A stretch of DNA of 21,706 bases, from positions 1-21,706 of the IMG/VR virus record IMGVR_UViG_3300048835_000662. The stretch is one strand, 5' to 3'. The position numbers were made by a program, and so were the translations under genes. This document shows positions 13,844 to 21,706 of the stretch, piece by piece (the stretch's first letter is position 1; the number at the start of each line of letters is the position of its first letter). Source of the DNA: a virus. The notes under the pieces were generated by a model. The model was not told the origin of the DNA. It was given only the letters and a program-made list of their open reading frames with translations, and did not search any database.

Positions 13844-14635
13844 TCACAGCTTCACCGATTGGCGGCGTGGGGCATCCATCGCCACGCGGTCCTGGCTCTT
13901 GTAGGTTTCGAGGCGGATGTGGGCCTTCCACTTGCGCTTGAGGTATCGCTTCTCGGTGGCGATGCGTTCCTCGCTGCGGAACAGGCTGTTGCCGCCGAGG
14001 TTCTTGTCGCGCTCCTGGACAAAGCAGAATCGCGCCTCGTTCCAGACGAGACGATTGTCCATGAGTTCCTGGAGCGTGGCGTCGATGTCGCACTTGCACT
14101 TGAGCAGCTCGTCCCACTTCGGCACGCCGCCTTTTTCATCGCGCACCACGCCGACCGCACCGCCGACCCAGTGGTTCACACCGAACGGATCGTTGCGTTG
14201 CAGAAGCCGCGGATCGCTCCGCTGGTGCCAGCCGAACAACCGAGCCCCTGCTCCACGTGCACACCACGCCGAGTTTTCGAGCATTGCAATGGTTTCGGCC
14301 ACGGAGAGTTTCCGGCAACGAAGGCTCACCATGCAAACGCACGCGGAAATATCGTCGTCGAGCATCACGATGGCGTCATCGGTGAAGTGCTTGAGCACCC
14401 AGTTCCGCACGGCGCTGATGCCGGCGATCTCGTCAGGGATGGTTTCGATTTCCAGCCCGGTGTGGCGGTAATGCTCAGCCTCGCTTGCGGGAACGAGCAG
14501 CGTCGCCGTCGGGAACAGCTTGTGACTGGTGATCGAGCGGCTTCGACTCCGCGACAGGATCACCAGGCGGAGTTTCAAGGGGCGGAATTCCGGCCATGCT
14601 GGCGCGGCGGCAGAGTTCAATGAGTCGTTTTCCAT
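13844..14635 (-). CDS. GT-A-like glycosyltransferase (phage type)
   Basis: A protein of about 263 aa from ATG 14635; the frame is open to 14689, and a TTG at 14578 starts just before the conserved part. Features in order: first strand RLVILSRSRS, a second strand ATLLVPASEAEHY, IETIPDEIAGISAVRNWVL, and the metal-binding LDDD after AIVML (about 92-95), as in GT-A fold enzymes with a DxD motif. The later part has HWVGGAVGVV and a helical tail. It resembles glycosyltransferases that phages use to decorate modified DNA bases (TAGT-like). The acceptor is unproven. It overlaps the end of the ParB-like gene by about 160 bases. Confidence 0.65.
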   Translation of the reverse strand: MENDSLNSAAAPAWPEFRPLKLRLVILSRSRSRSITSHKLFPTATLLVPASEAEHYRHTGLEIETIPDEIAGISAVRNWVLKHFTDDAIVMLDDDISACVCMVSLRCRKLSVAETIAMLENSAWCARGAGARLFGWHQRSDPRLLQRNDPFGVNHWVGGAVGVVRDEKGGVPKWDELLKCKCDIDATLQELMDNRLVWNEARFCFVQERDKNLGGNSLFRSEERIATEKRYLKRKWKAHIRLETYKSQDRVAMDAPRRQSVKL

Positions 14636-15266
14636 GGAGCACACGGCCAATGCCGATTTTTTTGGTTCTGCGGGTGATCGAGTAGTCAACCTCGCGCACC
14701 CCCATGAGTTGAAGCACCTGCATCCAGTCGCGCAGGTCGTGGAACATGAACACGAGGTAGTCGTGGGTCTCGAATGCCTGACATTCCATCCGGGGGATCG
14801 TTTCGAGTTCGTCCTCCGGATTGGCCTCGTCGTCCATCAGCTTGCGGATCTCGTCCTCCATGAAGCCGGTCAGTTCGATGTCGAAGTCGGGATCGGCGTC
14901 GACGATGGATTTGAGCACCCTCCGCAGGTCGTCTTCATCGAGTTCGGCGAGTTCAGATAGACGGTTGTCCGCAAGCAAGTCGGCGAGTTCCTCCGCTTCG
15001 CTGGCATAGTCCTGTTCATCCACGGGGATCGTTTCGCAGCCGATCAAGAGCGCGGCTTCCAGGCGGCCGTGACCGCGGACGATCAGCCCCGAGCGTTTCG
15101 AGACGGTGACCGGATTGCGCCAACCCTGCTCCTGGATGATCGAGGCGAGAAGCTGAATCTGGTGAGCGCTGTGCCGGTTCGGGTTGACCGGGTTGGGTTT
15201 CAGCGTGTTCGGATCAACGAGGCGGGTGTGGGCGCAATGCACGGGAATGCTCATGGCCAATGCCAA
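14475..15266 (-). CDS. ParB-like nuclease/CTPase-domain protein
   Basis: A 263-aa protein. The N-terminal ParB/sulfiredoxin domain has LVDPNTLKPNPVNPNRHS, then LLASIIQEQGWRNPVTV, and the signature GHGRLEAAL at 65-73, followed by PVDEQDYASEAEELADLLADNR. A middle helical segment (DDLRRVLKSIVDADPDFD) precedes a second conserved-looking domain ending KKIGIGRVLHGKRLIEL. This two-part form occurs in phage ParB proteins beside DNA-modification genes rather than in chromosome-partition ParBs. It may bind or sense DNA. It is the first gene of the minus operon; M5 at 15254 is an alternative start. The last 40 residues overlap the glycosyltransferase gene and look disordered. Confidence 0.75.
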   Translation of the reverse strand: MALAMSIPVHCAHTRLVDPNTLKPNPVNPNRHSAHQIQLLASIIQEQGWRNPVTVSKRSGLIVRGHGRLEAALLIGCETIPVDEQDYASEAEELADLLADNRLSELAELDEDDLRRVLKSIVDADPDFDIELTGFMEDEIRKLMDDEANPEDELETIPRMECQAFETHDYLVFMFHDLRDWMQVLQLMGVREVDYSITRRTKKIGIGRVLHGKRLIELCRRASMAGIPPLETPPGDPVAESKPLDHQSQAVPDGDAARSRKRG

Positions 15267-15334
15267 CCCGTCAACCTTGACACAACATCAGACGATACTC
15301 ACGTTTATCGGGACACCGATCAAAATGTGATGCG

Positions 15335-15898
15335 ATGAACGACGACCAACTGCATCTCGAAATCCAACGAGGCACACTCGAAAAGGGTCTCAAATTGCTT
15401 GCCAAGACGGTCTCCAGACGAAAAGGCGAGGAGGCGGTCTTGTCGTTCGATGGCGCGAACATCCACATCGAAGTGGGCGGAGGTTCCATCGCGGTTGCTG
15501 CGAAGGGAACATCCAACTGCCAGGTTCGTGTTTCGGGCAGATCGATTCTGAACCTCGCAACAGTGCTTCCCTCCACACATACGATTGTGATGAAGCTCGC
15601 AAACGGCCACCTCTTCATCAACAAACTTGCCCTCAAGTGCATCTCGCAGCCTCAATGGTCAAAAATCCTGGATCTACCGGTGAACCTCGCAGGCCCTAAT
15701 GCTGTGGCGGCACTGTTGAACGAATCGCAAGAAGACATCGAAGCGTCTGGCCTTGGCAAAATGACCGGCGAGTTGGATGATGATTTGCGGGAAGCGGCCA
15801 AGCTCCTCTCGAAGTATGGTGTCCTCAAATCTGATCTGCAAAAGCTGATTCAAACGAAACTGACCGAGGGAACGCCTGATCTGTTCGATCACAAATGA
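15335..15898 (+). CDS. Unknown protein with a sliding-clamp-like domain pattern
   Basis: A 187-aa protein that begins 68 bases from the divergent ParB-like gene. The first 105 residues run strand, helix (GTLEKGLKLLAKTV), strands (EAVLSFDGANIHIEVGGG, SIAVAAKG), strand, helix (RSILNLATVLP), strands. This resembles one repeat of a beta clamp or PCNA. The remainder is helical. It ends TPDLFDHK, a DLF that recalls a clamp-binding peptide. One domain would need to oligomerise to form a ring. The match is a fold-level impression only, and a DNA-metabolism role is inferred. It heads the packaging-module strand. Confidence 0.45.
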   Translation: MNDDQLHLEIQRGTLEKGLKLLAKTVSRRKGEEAVLSFDGANIHIEVGGGSIAVAAKGTSNCQVRVSGRSILNLATVLPSTHTIVMKLANGHLFINKLALKCISQPQWSKILDLPVNLAGPNAVAALLNESQEDIEASGLGKMTGELDDDLREAAKLLSKYGVLKSDLQKLIQTKLTEGTPDLFDHK

Positions 15899-15924
15899 CC
15901 GGTTGACGCCGCCGCAAGCGGCAG

Positions 15925-16524
15925 ATGGACGCCGTATCCCCCGACATCGCCAAAAAGCTGCTTTCCCGCGACTTCGCAAACCTCGTGGGTCGCGTGCAGA
16001 AGGGCGGCAAGTTGACCCGTGCCGAGCGGGCCATGTTGCAGACATTGGCCACGGGAAGTGGAGCAGCCCCGGCAACCGCGGCATCCTACGTCGAACTCGC
16101 AGCCATCCTGGGAGCCAGCCGCCAGACGCTCAACACCTGGAAAAAGCGCAAGGACGCGCCAAAACCCGCCGCCAATGGACTGCATGACGTGGCCGCCTGG
16201 CGGGAATTCATGCGCCGAAACGATCTCAAGGGCAGCGAGGTGGCAGAACCCGGCGACATCGAATCGTCGCTCAAGGCCCGCAAGCTGTTAGCGGAAGTCG
16301 AGGAACGGGAACTACGGCTTGGCATCCGACGCGGTGACTATGTGGCCGTCGAGGAAGTCCGGCAGGCATGGACCGAGTTCGTGGCGCAGGCAACATCGAT
16401 GCTTCGCAAGAAATTTGAACAGGAGTTGCCGCCAATTCTATCAGGACTCGACGCCACCGGCATTCAGGAGGAAGCCCGCCGCGCCATTGACGAGGTGTTG
16501 ACGATACTCCATCAGGGCGAATGA
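15925..16524 (+). CDS. Terminase small subunit (Nu1/phage HTH type)
   Basis: A 199-aa protein. An N-terminal helical region is followed by an HTH at about 53-75 (YVELAAILGASRQTLNTWKK) like Nu1 of lambda and other small terminases, which recognise the packaging site on phage DNA. It then has acidic and coiled segments (LKARKLLAEVEERELRLGIRRGDYVAVEEV) matching the family's oligomerisation helices, where R(R/L)G-[DE]Y is common. It sits immediately before the large terminase with an ATGA overlap, which supports the assignment. Length is usual for this type. Confidence 0.82.
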   Translation: MDAVSPDIAKKLLSRDFANLVGRVQKGGKLTRAERAMLQTLATGSGAAPATAASYVELAAILGASRQTLNTWKKRKDAPKPAANGLHDVAAWREFMRRNDLKGSEVAEPGDIESSLKARKLLAEVEERELRLGIRRGDYVAVEEVRQAWTEFVAQATSMLRKKFEQELPPILSGLDATGIQEEARRAIDEVLTILHQGE

Positions 16525-18341
16525 AAACCGTCGAACCCGCACGCAGGAAACTCGAACGCATCTGGCGGAATGCCTGGCGTCCACCGGATCGTCGTCCCCC
16601 GTGGGCATGGTGCGAGGAACACATCACCTCGATTCCATACTCTCCCATCCCAGGTCGCTTTCGTTCGGCCAATTCACCTTGGATGCGTGAACCGATGGAA
16701 GCTTTGGTCGATCCCAGAATCCGGATCGTGAGCATCATCGCCGCGATCCAGAGCGGCAAAACCAGCGTCGGGGAACTCGGCCTCGCCCACATCATCGCCA
16801 ACCACCCCGGCCCGACCCTGTGGCTCGACCAGACAGATGACGACGCCAAAGACCAGAGTGAGAGCCGCTTGCAAAAGCTGTTCGACGAATGTCAGCCCGT
16901 CCGCGCCTTCTATCCCGCGAACCGGCACAAGAAGCGCGTCGCCACCGTTCACTTCGCCAATGGCATGACGCTTTGGGTGCTGGGGGCGCACAACAAAACC
17001 AATCTTCAGCGTCGTTCCATTCGCTGGTTGATCGGCGATGAAACATGGCGTTGGCCGACCGGTCACATGGCCGAAGCCGAAGCCCGTGTCACAGCGTTCG
17101 GTTGGTTGGGCAAATGCCTGTTCATGAGCCAGGGCGGCGAGGATGACGACGACACCCACCGCAAACATGAAGCAACCGACATGCGGGTGTGGACGTTTGA
17201 GTGTCCGCATTGCCACCAGCGCCAACCCTTCAAATGGGAGCAAGTCGAGTGGAGCAAAGACGCCCGCGACGAAACCGGCGAGTGGGATTTCCAGAAAGTC
17301 CGCGATACCACCTCGATGCGTTGCGCGTCCTGCAATCACTACTTCGAGGACAGCGACCGCACCCGCCGCGAACTGAATCTATCGGGCCGCTACGTCGTCA
17401 CCAACCCGAACGCACCCAAGGAAAACACCGGATTCCACTGGAATGCCATGTGCGCAATGAGCTGGGGCCGGCTGGCCGAACTCTACCTCCGCGCCAAGGC
17501 CGCCGCACGCAAGGGCGACGTGAGTTTGATCCAGCAGTTCTACCAGAAACGTCTGGCGTTGGCCTGGCGCGAGTATCTGGAAGACTACAAACTGGACATC
17601 GTCCCGGGCGGCTACCTCAAAGGCGAAACCTGGGACGGCGAGGCGGGCGTGGATGCCCATGGGCGATTGGTCCCGGCCGGCGAACCGTGCGCGTGTCCGC
17701 TGCGCATCCTGACGGTGGATTGCCAGATGGATCACTTGTGGCTCATTGTCCGCGCATGGGCCGAGGACGGATCCAGTCGGTTGATCTGGAACGAGCGGGT
17801 GCTGAGCTTCAACGACGTGGAGAACGTCCAGGAACGCTTTGGCATCCATCCGAATCTGGTGTTTGTCGATGCCGGTTACGCTACCTATGACGTCTATCGC
17901 GAATGCGCGGCCCACGGATGGACAGCCCTCAAGGGCGATAAACGGCCGACCTTCACCCACAAGGTCAAGGGCCGGAAGTCGGTGGAACGGTTCTATTCGC
18001 CACGTCGCAAAGTGGTGTTGGGCCGGGGACAAACCTGCTCGGTGTTCTACTGGTCCAACCTCAACATCAAGGACACTCTCGCCCGCCTGCGCCGAAATCA
18101 AAACCCGGACGACGGCCCGGTTTGGGAAGTGCCCGACGACATCGACGACGAATACCTCGCCCAAATGGAAAGCGAGCACCGGATCAAAAAAGGCGGCCGG
18201 TGGATGTGGGAGCAAATCGGATCACGGCCGAACCATTACATGGATAACGAGTCCATGCAGGTCGCCGCCGCCACCATGCTCAAGATCGTGGGTCGGGAGG
18301 CGGCATCCTCGCCAGTTGACACCCCGGAAGAGGAGCCATGA
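16521..18341 (+). CDS. Terminase large subunit, GpA family
   Basis: A 606-aa packaging motor that cuts and translocates phage DNA into proheads. The ATPase half has a variant Walker A AAIQSGKT at 74-81 and Walker B IRWLIGDE with D173/E174. A zinc ribbon follows (C228-x2-C231 and C268-x2-C271), which is typical of GpA-type terminases. The nuclease half has RNase H-like acids: D400 in LTVDCQMDH and D450 in VFVDAGY. The family usually runs near 600-650 aa, so it is full-length. It couples to the small subunit and the lipoprotein gene by ATGA overlaps. Confidence 0.93.
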   Translation: MKTVEPARRKLERIWRNAWRPPDRRPPWAWCEEHITSIPYSPIPGRFRSANSPWMREPMEALVDPRIRIVSIIAAIQSGKTSVGELGLAHIIANHPGPTLWLDQTDDDAKDQSESRLQKLFDECQPVRAFYPANRHKKRVATVHFANGMTLWVLGAHNKTNLQRRSIRWLIGDETWRWPTGHMAEAEARVTAFGWLGKCLFMSQGGEDDDDTHRKHEATDMRVWTFECPHCHQRQPFKWEQVEWSKDARDETGEWDFQKVRDTTSMRCASCNHYFEDSDRTRRELNLSGRYVVTNPNAPKENTGFHWNAMCAMSWGRLAELYLRAKAAARKGDVSLIQQFYQKRLALAWREYLEDYKLDIVPGGYLKGETWDGEAGVDAHGRLVPAGEPCACPLRILTVDCQMDHLWLIVRAWAEDGSSRLIWNERVLSFNDVENVQERFGIHPNLVFVDAGYATYDVYRECAAHGWTALKGDKRPTFTHKVKGRKSVERFYSPRRKVVLGRGQTCSVFYWSNLNIKDTLARLRRNQNPDDGPVWEVPDDIDDEYLAQMESEHRIKKGGRWMWEQIGSRPNHYMDNESMQVAAATMLKIVGREAASSPVDTPEEEP

Positions 18342-18493
18342 GAAAAGAAATCCTCCTTGCCGCCCTGTCGCTCCTGCTGCCGTCCTGCGTCACTCCTCCG
18401 ATCACCGGTCGCCTATCAACCCGCGACGGCGTCATCAAGGTCCACCCGGACGGCCGCTTTGAAATCATCGTCGAACCCCACACCTCGAAGTAA
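18338..18493 (+). CDS. Small lipoprotein (51 aa), possible lysis accessory
   Basis: The ATG lies inside the terminase stop (ATGA). The 51-aa product has a lipoprotein signal: MRKEILLAALSLLLPSC with Cys17 after LPS, which fits a lipobox. The mature 34 residues are Pro/Val-rich. It ends three bases before the endolysin gene. Outer-membrane spanins (Rz1) have this size and signal, but the usual inner-membrane partner is not present, so the spanin idea is only a suggestion. Confidence 0.6.
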   Translation: MRKEILLAALSLLLPSCVTPPITGRLSTRDGVIKVHPDGRFEIIVEPHTSK

Positions 18494-18496
18494 GCC

Positions 18497-18937
18497 ATGG
18501 ACATCGACCATCGATCCGCGGTGAACATCGCCACGCTAATTCCAGCCGCGCAAATCAAAGCCCGCGAGTGGCTGTCCAAGTGCCTGTGGAAAGGCATCAA
18601 CGTGAAAATCATCTGCGGCACCCGCACCTACCAGGAACAGGCGAGGTTGTATGCGAAAGGGCGCACGGCACCGGGGCCGAAGGTCACCAATGCCCAGCCC
18701 GGATACTCGTGGCACAACTTCGGCGTGGCCTGGGATTTTGTCGTATTCGATGGCAAGGGCCAACCGCACTGGGAAAGCCCGCTGATGGCAAGCTGCGGTA
18801 GGATCGCCGAATCCTTCGGGCTCGAATGGGGCGGACGTTGGAAGAACTTTCCAGACATTCCGCATATTCAGATCAAAACCGAATGCACGCTGGCCGAAGC
18901 ACGCCAACGTGTGAAAGACGGCAAGTGGTGGGCGTGA
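18497..18937 (+). CDS. M15-family peptidase, phage endolysin
   Basis: A 146-aa zinc peptidase of the D-Ala-D-Ala/L-Ala-D-Glu carboxypeptidase fold used by phages to degrade peptidoglycan at lysis. It has R43 in CGTRTYQEQ, the SWHNFGVAWD motif giving zinc ligands H73 and D80, and a third ligand H123 in IPHIQI. Length matches short phage endolysins without a cell-wall-binding domain. No signal peptide is seen, so a holin would be needed to release it. Unusually it sits between the terminase and head-joining genes. Confidence 0.87.
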   Translation: MDIDHRSAVNIATLIPAAQIKAREWLSKCLWKGINVKIICGTRTYQEQARLYAKGRTAPGPKVTNAQPGYSWHNFGVAWDFVVFDGKGQPHWESPLMASCGRIAESFGLEWGGRWKNFPDIPHIQIKTECTLAEARQRVKDGKWWA

Positions 18938-19116
18938 GAACGATTACAAAGATCAATCTCCGGCAATAAATCCACAGGGAGCGGAAGGTGAGCCGGTGAA
19001 ACCAAGACGGATCATGACGCCATTGGTCCTACGCAGTTTCGGGTTACACATATTCACCCGGCCCTGGGAGCGGCCAGACATTTGATACCACGGCCCGTTG
19101 ACAACTGCAATCATTC

Positions 19117-19377
19117 ATGGCCCGCGGACTCTTTATCACCGGATTCACAGTTTCAGAGGTGCTCGCCATCCAGCGGCGGGCAAAGGAACTCATTCTCGAA
19201 GGCAAGACCATCATGAACTGGAACGACGCGGACACTTCCACCGCCAAGCAGTTCACAATGCCAGTCGATCAGGTGCTTGAGGAATGCGGCCACGCGCTCC
19301 GTGTGCTCGATCCGGCCACCTACGGAAAACCCCGCATCGCCGTCGCCTCCTTCATCTCTGGCTACCTCCCGAAATGA
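19117..19377 (+). CDS. gpW-like head-tail joining protein
   Basis: An 86-aa protein with the small gpW pattern: a helix (VSEVLAIQRRAKELILEG), then a strand pair (IMNWNDADTSTAKQFTM), then a long helix (VDQVLEECGHALRVLDP), just before the portal. In lambda the gpW protein joins head and tail at the connector. Similar small proteins precede GpB-type portals. The ATG at 19117 follows a 179-base gap in which I saw no gene or clear promoter. It is coupled to the portal by ATGA. Confidence 0.65.
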   Translation: MARGLFITGFTVSEVLAIQRRAKELILEGKTIMNWNDADTSTAKQFTMPVDQVLEECGHALRVLDPATYGKPRIAVASFISGYLPK

Positions 19378-20816
19378 CCAGCCTCAAACAAATCGCCATG
19401 CGTTGGCTGCCGCCCGTCCTCGTGCCGAAGGCGTGGGGATCTCCGTTCGAGGCAGCCAACTGGTCGCCCCGCCGTGGCAGCGTGCCAGGAGCCTCGCCCA
19501 CTGATGCCCGCAACGAACTCACGCCTGGTGTTCGCACCGAGTTGGTTCGCAAGTCGCGCTACCTTCACAAGAACAGCGGATTCATGCGGGAACTAGTCGC
19601 CAACATGGCGATCTATTCAACCGGCGATGGCATCCGCGTCCAGGCACAATCATCCAAGCCGGAATGGAACCGTGCCGCCGAAGCGTATTTTTCCCTGTGG
19701 TCCGCCCGCTGCGAGGTGACGCGCCGGTTTTCGTTCGAGGAATGCCAGGCGCTGGTCTGTCGCGGCATGGACATCGACGGCGAATACTTCATTCACAAAA
19801 CCCGCGATGCCGAGGGTGAACCACGCATCCAGTTGATCGAGTCCCATCGCATCGGTGACGAGTTCGGCTCGAAGGACACCATCGACGGCGTGGGTCTCGA
19901 TGCCTGGGGCGCACCGATCTTCTATCGAGTGCGGGAAGACAACGGCAAGGGGCGTGATCTGCCGGCCCCGGCGATTCTTCACATCCATGAACCGGAATGG
20001 GCGGGCGGCGTTCGTTCGCATCCGACGATTCAGCATTCCATCAACCACGTCCTCGACGAAATGGAGTTGCTGGCACTGGAAAAACATGCGGTGAAGGACA
20101 ATGCCGACGTGTCGCGCATCCTCAAAACAGCACGCGGCGAACTGGATGACAACGGTGATTTCGTGGTCGGTGGGGCGACCGGCGGAGCTGAATCCAGCGA
20201 TCCGGTTTCGCTCCAACGCATTGTCGGCGGCAAATTGATCGCTCTCAAACCCGACGAATCCCTCGACAGCTTCCAGTCGAATCGCCCATCGCCCACGTTC
20301 ACTGGCTTCCTGGAACACCTGCGGCGTGATTCAGCGCTCGGCATGATTCCTTTCGAGTTCGCGGCAGATTCCAGCAAGATCGGCGGCGCGGGCGTGCGTT
20401 TGATCGTGGCCAAGGCGGATCGTCGGTTCTCATTCCGCCAGATGATTCTCGAACGTCGATTGATCCGCCCGGTATGGGCCTATGTGATTGGCGACGCGAT
20501 TTCACGCGGACTTCTGCCGCCCATCGAAGGATGGTGGAAGATCAGTTCCGTTCCGCCCAAGCGTGTGACAGTGGACGCCGGACGTGAAGCCCAACAGAAC
20601 CGCGCCGACGTGGAGATGGGCCTCAAAACTCTATCTGACCACTTCCAGGAACTCGGTGCCGACTTCGGCGAGGAGATCGAACGCCGCGCCAGCGATGCGA
20701 AGCTCATCCTCGAAACCGCCCTCAAATACGGCGTGCCGGTCGAAATGCTCTGGAAGCCATCAGGCTCGGCGTTGACACCGGCAACCGGGCGTGAATCCGG
20801 TGCTCCTGCAAAATAA
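19374..20816 (+). CDS. Portal protein, lambda GpB-like family
   Basis: A 480-aa portal from ATG 19374, chosen because it overlaps the gpW stop by ATGA; the longer frame to 19284 reads Arg/Pro-rich nonsense. It has the GpB family layout: ARNELTPGVRTELVRKSRYLHKN near the start, MDIDGEYF and the QLIESHRIGDEF core near 130-170, a Gly-rich region, HLRRDSALGMIPFEFA at about 320-335, and a C-terminal wing DVEMGLKTLSDHFQELG. It forms the dodecameric ring at the portal vertex for DNA passage. Length is near that of other GpB proteins. Confidence 0.85.
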   Translation: MTSLKQIAMRWLPPVLVPKAWGSPFEAANWSPRRGSVPGASPTDARNELTPGVRTELVRKSRYLHKNSGFMRELVANMAIYSTGDGIRVQAQSSKPEWNRAAEAYFSLWSARCEVTRRFSFEECQALVCRGMDIDGEYFIHKTRDAEGEPRIQLIESHRIGDEFGSKDTIDGVGLDAWGAPIFYRVREDNGKGRDLPAPAILHIHEPEWAGGVRSHPTIQHSINHVLDEMELLALEKHAVKDNADVSRILKTARGELDDNGDFVVGGATGGAESSDPVSLQRIVGGKLIALKPDESLDSFQSNRPSPTFTGFLEHLRRDSALGMIPFEFAADSSKIGGAGVRLIVAKADRRFSFRQMILERRLIRPVWAYVIGDAISRGLLPPIEGWWKISSVPPKRVTVDAGREAQQNRADVEMGLKTLSDHFQELGADFGEEIERRASDAKLILETALKYGVPVEMLWKPSGSALTPATGRESGAPAK

Positions 20817-21706
20817 AGAGTGGTTGATCCAGCCCGATGCCCTGCGTGCTATGGCCGCCGACGTGCGGTCGTTCGTGGATCGCGGTGGATCCCTTCCCCA
20901 GCACCAGCCGTCCAGTTCCCTGCTCTCCATCGAGGACGGCGTCGGTGTGGTCGCCATCGAAGGTCCGATCCTCCGCAAGCCAGATCTGTTCGCCCGCGTG
21001 TTTTTCGGTGCCACCAGTTCCGAGGACATCGGCGCGGCCCTCCGTGAAGCCGGTTCGCGTGACGACATCAAGGCGGTGTTTCTCAACATCGACTCTCCAG
21101 GCGGCACCGTGGCCGGCACTCCGGAACTTGCCGCTGCCGTCTCTTCGCTCAACAAGCAAAAGCCTGTCTATGCGTTCTCCTCCGGTCTGATGGCATCCGC
21201 CGCTTACTGGGTTGCGAGCCAAGCCAGCGCCATCTACGCCACCCCGTCGGCCCAAGTTGGATCCATCGGCGTGGTGCAAGCGGTGATCGACAACAGCACC
21301 GCCCTCGATAAGGCGGGCATCAAGGTCGAGGTCTTCTCGGTCGGCAAATACAAGGCGATGGGCGCACCGGGCACCCCGCTCACCGACGACCAGCGGGAAC
21401 TCATCAACTCCAACCTCGCGGAAATCGCCGGGGAGTTCCATGCGGCGGTGTTGGCCAAGGGGCGATCAATCCCGGCCGAGGCCATGGAAGGCCAGACCTT
21501 CAGCGGCAAACAGGCCCAACGCTATAACCTCGCGGGCATGGTCCCGGATCGTGCCGAAGCCATGCGCCGACTGCGCGTCTATCACGCCTCGGTTGACACG
21601 GGCGCACGGTCAATGGACACCACCATCGAAGACCAACTCGCAGAAGCCCGCACCCGGATCGATACCATCCAGCGGGATTACCAAGCCCAGGCCGAACTTC
21701 TCAACG
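20791..21706 (+). CDS. S49-family prohead protease (SppA/ClpP fold), partial at window end
   Basis: A frame from GTG 20791 (GTG 20800 and ATG 20851 are alternatives) runs off the right edge with 305 codons seen. It has the S49 core: VFLNIDSPGG, then SGLMASAAYW with catalytic Ser136, and a GKYKAMG segment at about 185-191 carrying the Lys of the dyad, then QVGSIGVV. It cleaves scaffold and capsid during head maturation, as the lambda gpC does. From an internal in-frame ATG at 21613 (codon 275) the sequence becomes a coiled helix (DQLAEARTRIDTIQRDYQAQ), a possible fused scaffold domain. It overlaps the portal stop by 26 bases. Confidence 0.83.
   Translation, partial: MNPVLLQNKEWLIQPDALRAMAADVRSFVDRGGSLPQHQPSSSLLSIEDGVGVVAIEGPILRKPDLFARVFFGATSSEDIGAALREAGSRDDIKAVFLNIDSPGGTVAGTPELAAAVSSLNKQKPVYAFSSGLMASAAYWVASQASAIYATPSAQVGSIGVVQAVIDNSTALDKAGIKVEVFSVGKYKAMGAPGTPLTDDQRELINSNLAEIAGEFHAAVLAKGRSIPAEAMEGQTFSGKQAQRYNLAGMVPDRAEAMRRLRVYHASVDTGARSMDTTIEDQLAEARTRIDTIQRDYQAQAELLN

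Noticed and set aside
15277-15299. TTGACA followed by GATACT as a promoter
   Set aside because: The spacing is 11 bases rather than about 17, so not a credible sigma-70 promoter.
17379-18215. Minus-strand frame inside the large terminase
   Set aside because: Antisense shadow of a well-supported gene.
18938-19116. Small gene or terminator in the gap before the gpW-like gene
   Set aside because: No frame with plausible codon use and no stem followed by a T-run.

Overview
The window is a high-GC (about 60% by eye) mobile-element region: a tailed-phage genome or prophage carrying a foreign accessory island. The host phylum cannot be proved from sequence alone. The tight gene packing, the scarcity of Shine-Dalgarno sites and the packaging gene set would fit Verrucomicrobiota or a related PVC lineage (inference, modest confidence). 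No integrase, tRNA, rRNA or CRISPR array was found.

Layout. (1) 1-5328, plus strand: a replication operon. A very large gene joins a primase-helicase-type P-loop ATPase to a DNA polymerase I core (3'-5' exonuclease plus polymerase). It is followed by a helix-turn-helix protein, an unknown 217-aa protein, two tiny related membrane proteins, an 80-aa acidic protein and a small nuclease. Most are joined by ATGA-type stop/start overlaps. An AT-rich, iteron-flanked segment lies inside the first gene, in the linker between its two enzymatic halves, and is a candidate replication origin. (2) 5276-9241: an accessory island with different composition. It holds a minus-strand orphan gene, a sugar-nucleotide epimerase with a probable C-terminal frameshift, about 0.7 kb of repeat-containing non-coding DNA, then an integron-type gene-cassette array with no integrase in view. 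The array has three complete cassettes and one truncated one, separated by attC-like sites, and each cassette encodes a small exported protein. (3) 9241-15266, minus strand: a phage accessory operon with a ParB-like protein, a GT-A-like glycosyltransferase, a stand-alone clamp-loader-C-terminus-like protein, a 92-aa conserved unknown, an amidoligase, a class II glutamine amidotransferase, an excisionase-like HTH protein and several unknowns. It ends in an AAA+ ATPase cut off just after its P-loop region by the cassette array. (4) 15335-21706, plus strand: a clamp-like unknown protein, then the packaging and head module: small and large (GpA-type) terminase, small lipoprotein, M15 endolysin, gpW-like joining protein, portal and an S49 prohead protease that runs off the right edge.

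How the genes may work together: modules 1 and 4 are a conventional phage replication and packaging core. The ParB, glycosyltransferase, amidoligase and class II amidotransferase group in module 3 looks like an enzyme set for an elaborate covalent modification (DNA base, peptide or surface), but the target is unknown. The island in module 2 appears to have recombined into the phage, deleting at least the end of the AAA+ gene. The other possibility is that the phage segment landed inside a host cassette array. The two most interesting points are the phage/cassette junction and the modification-type operon.
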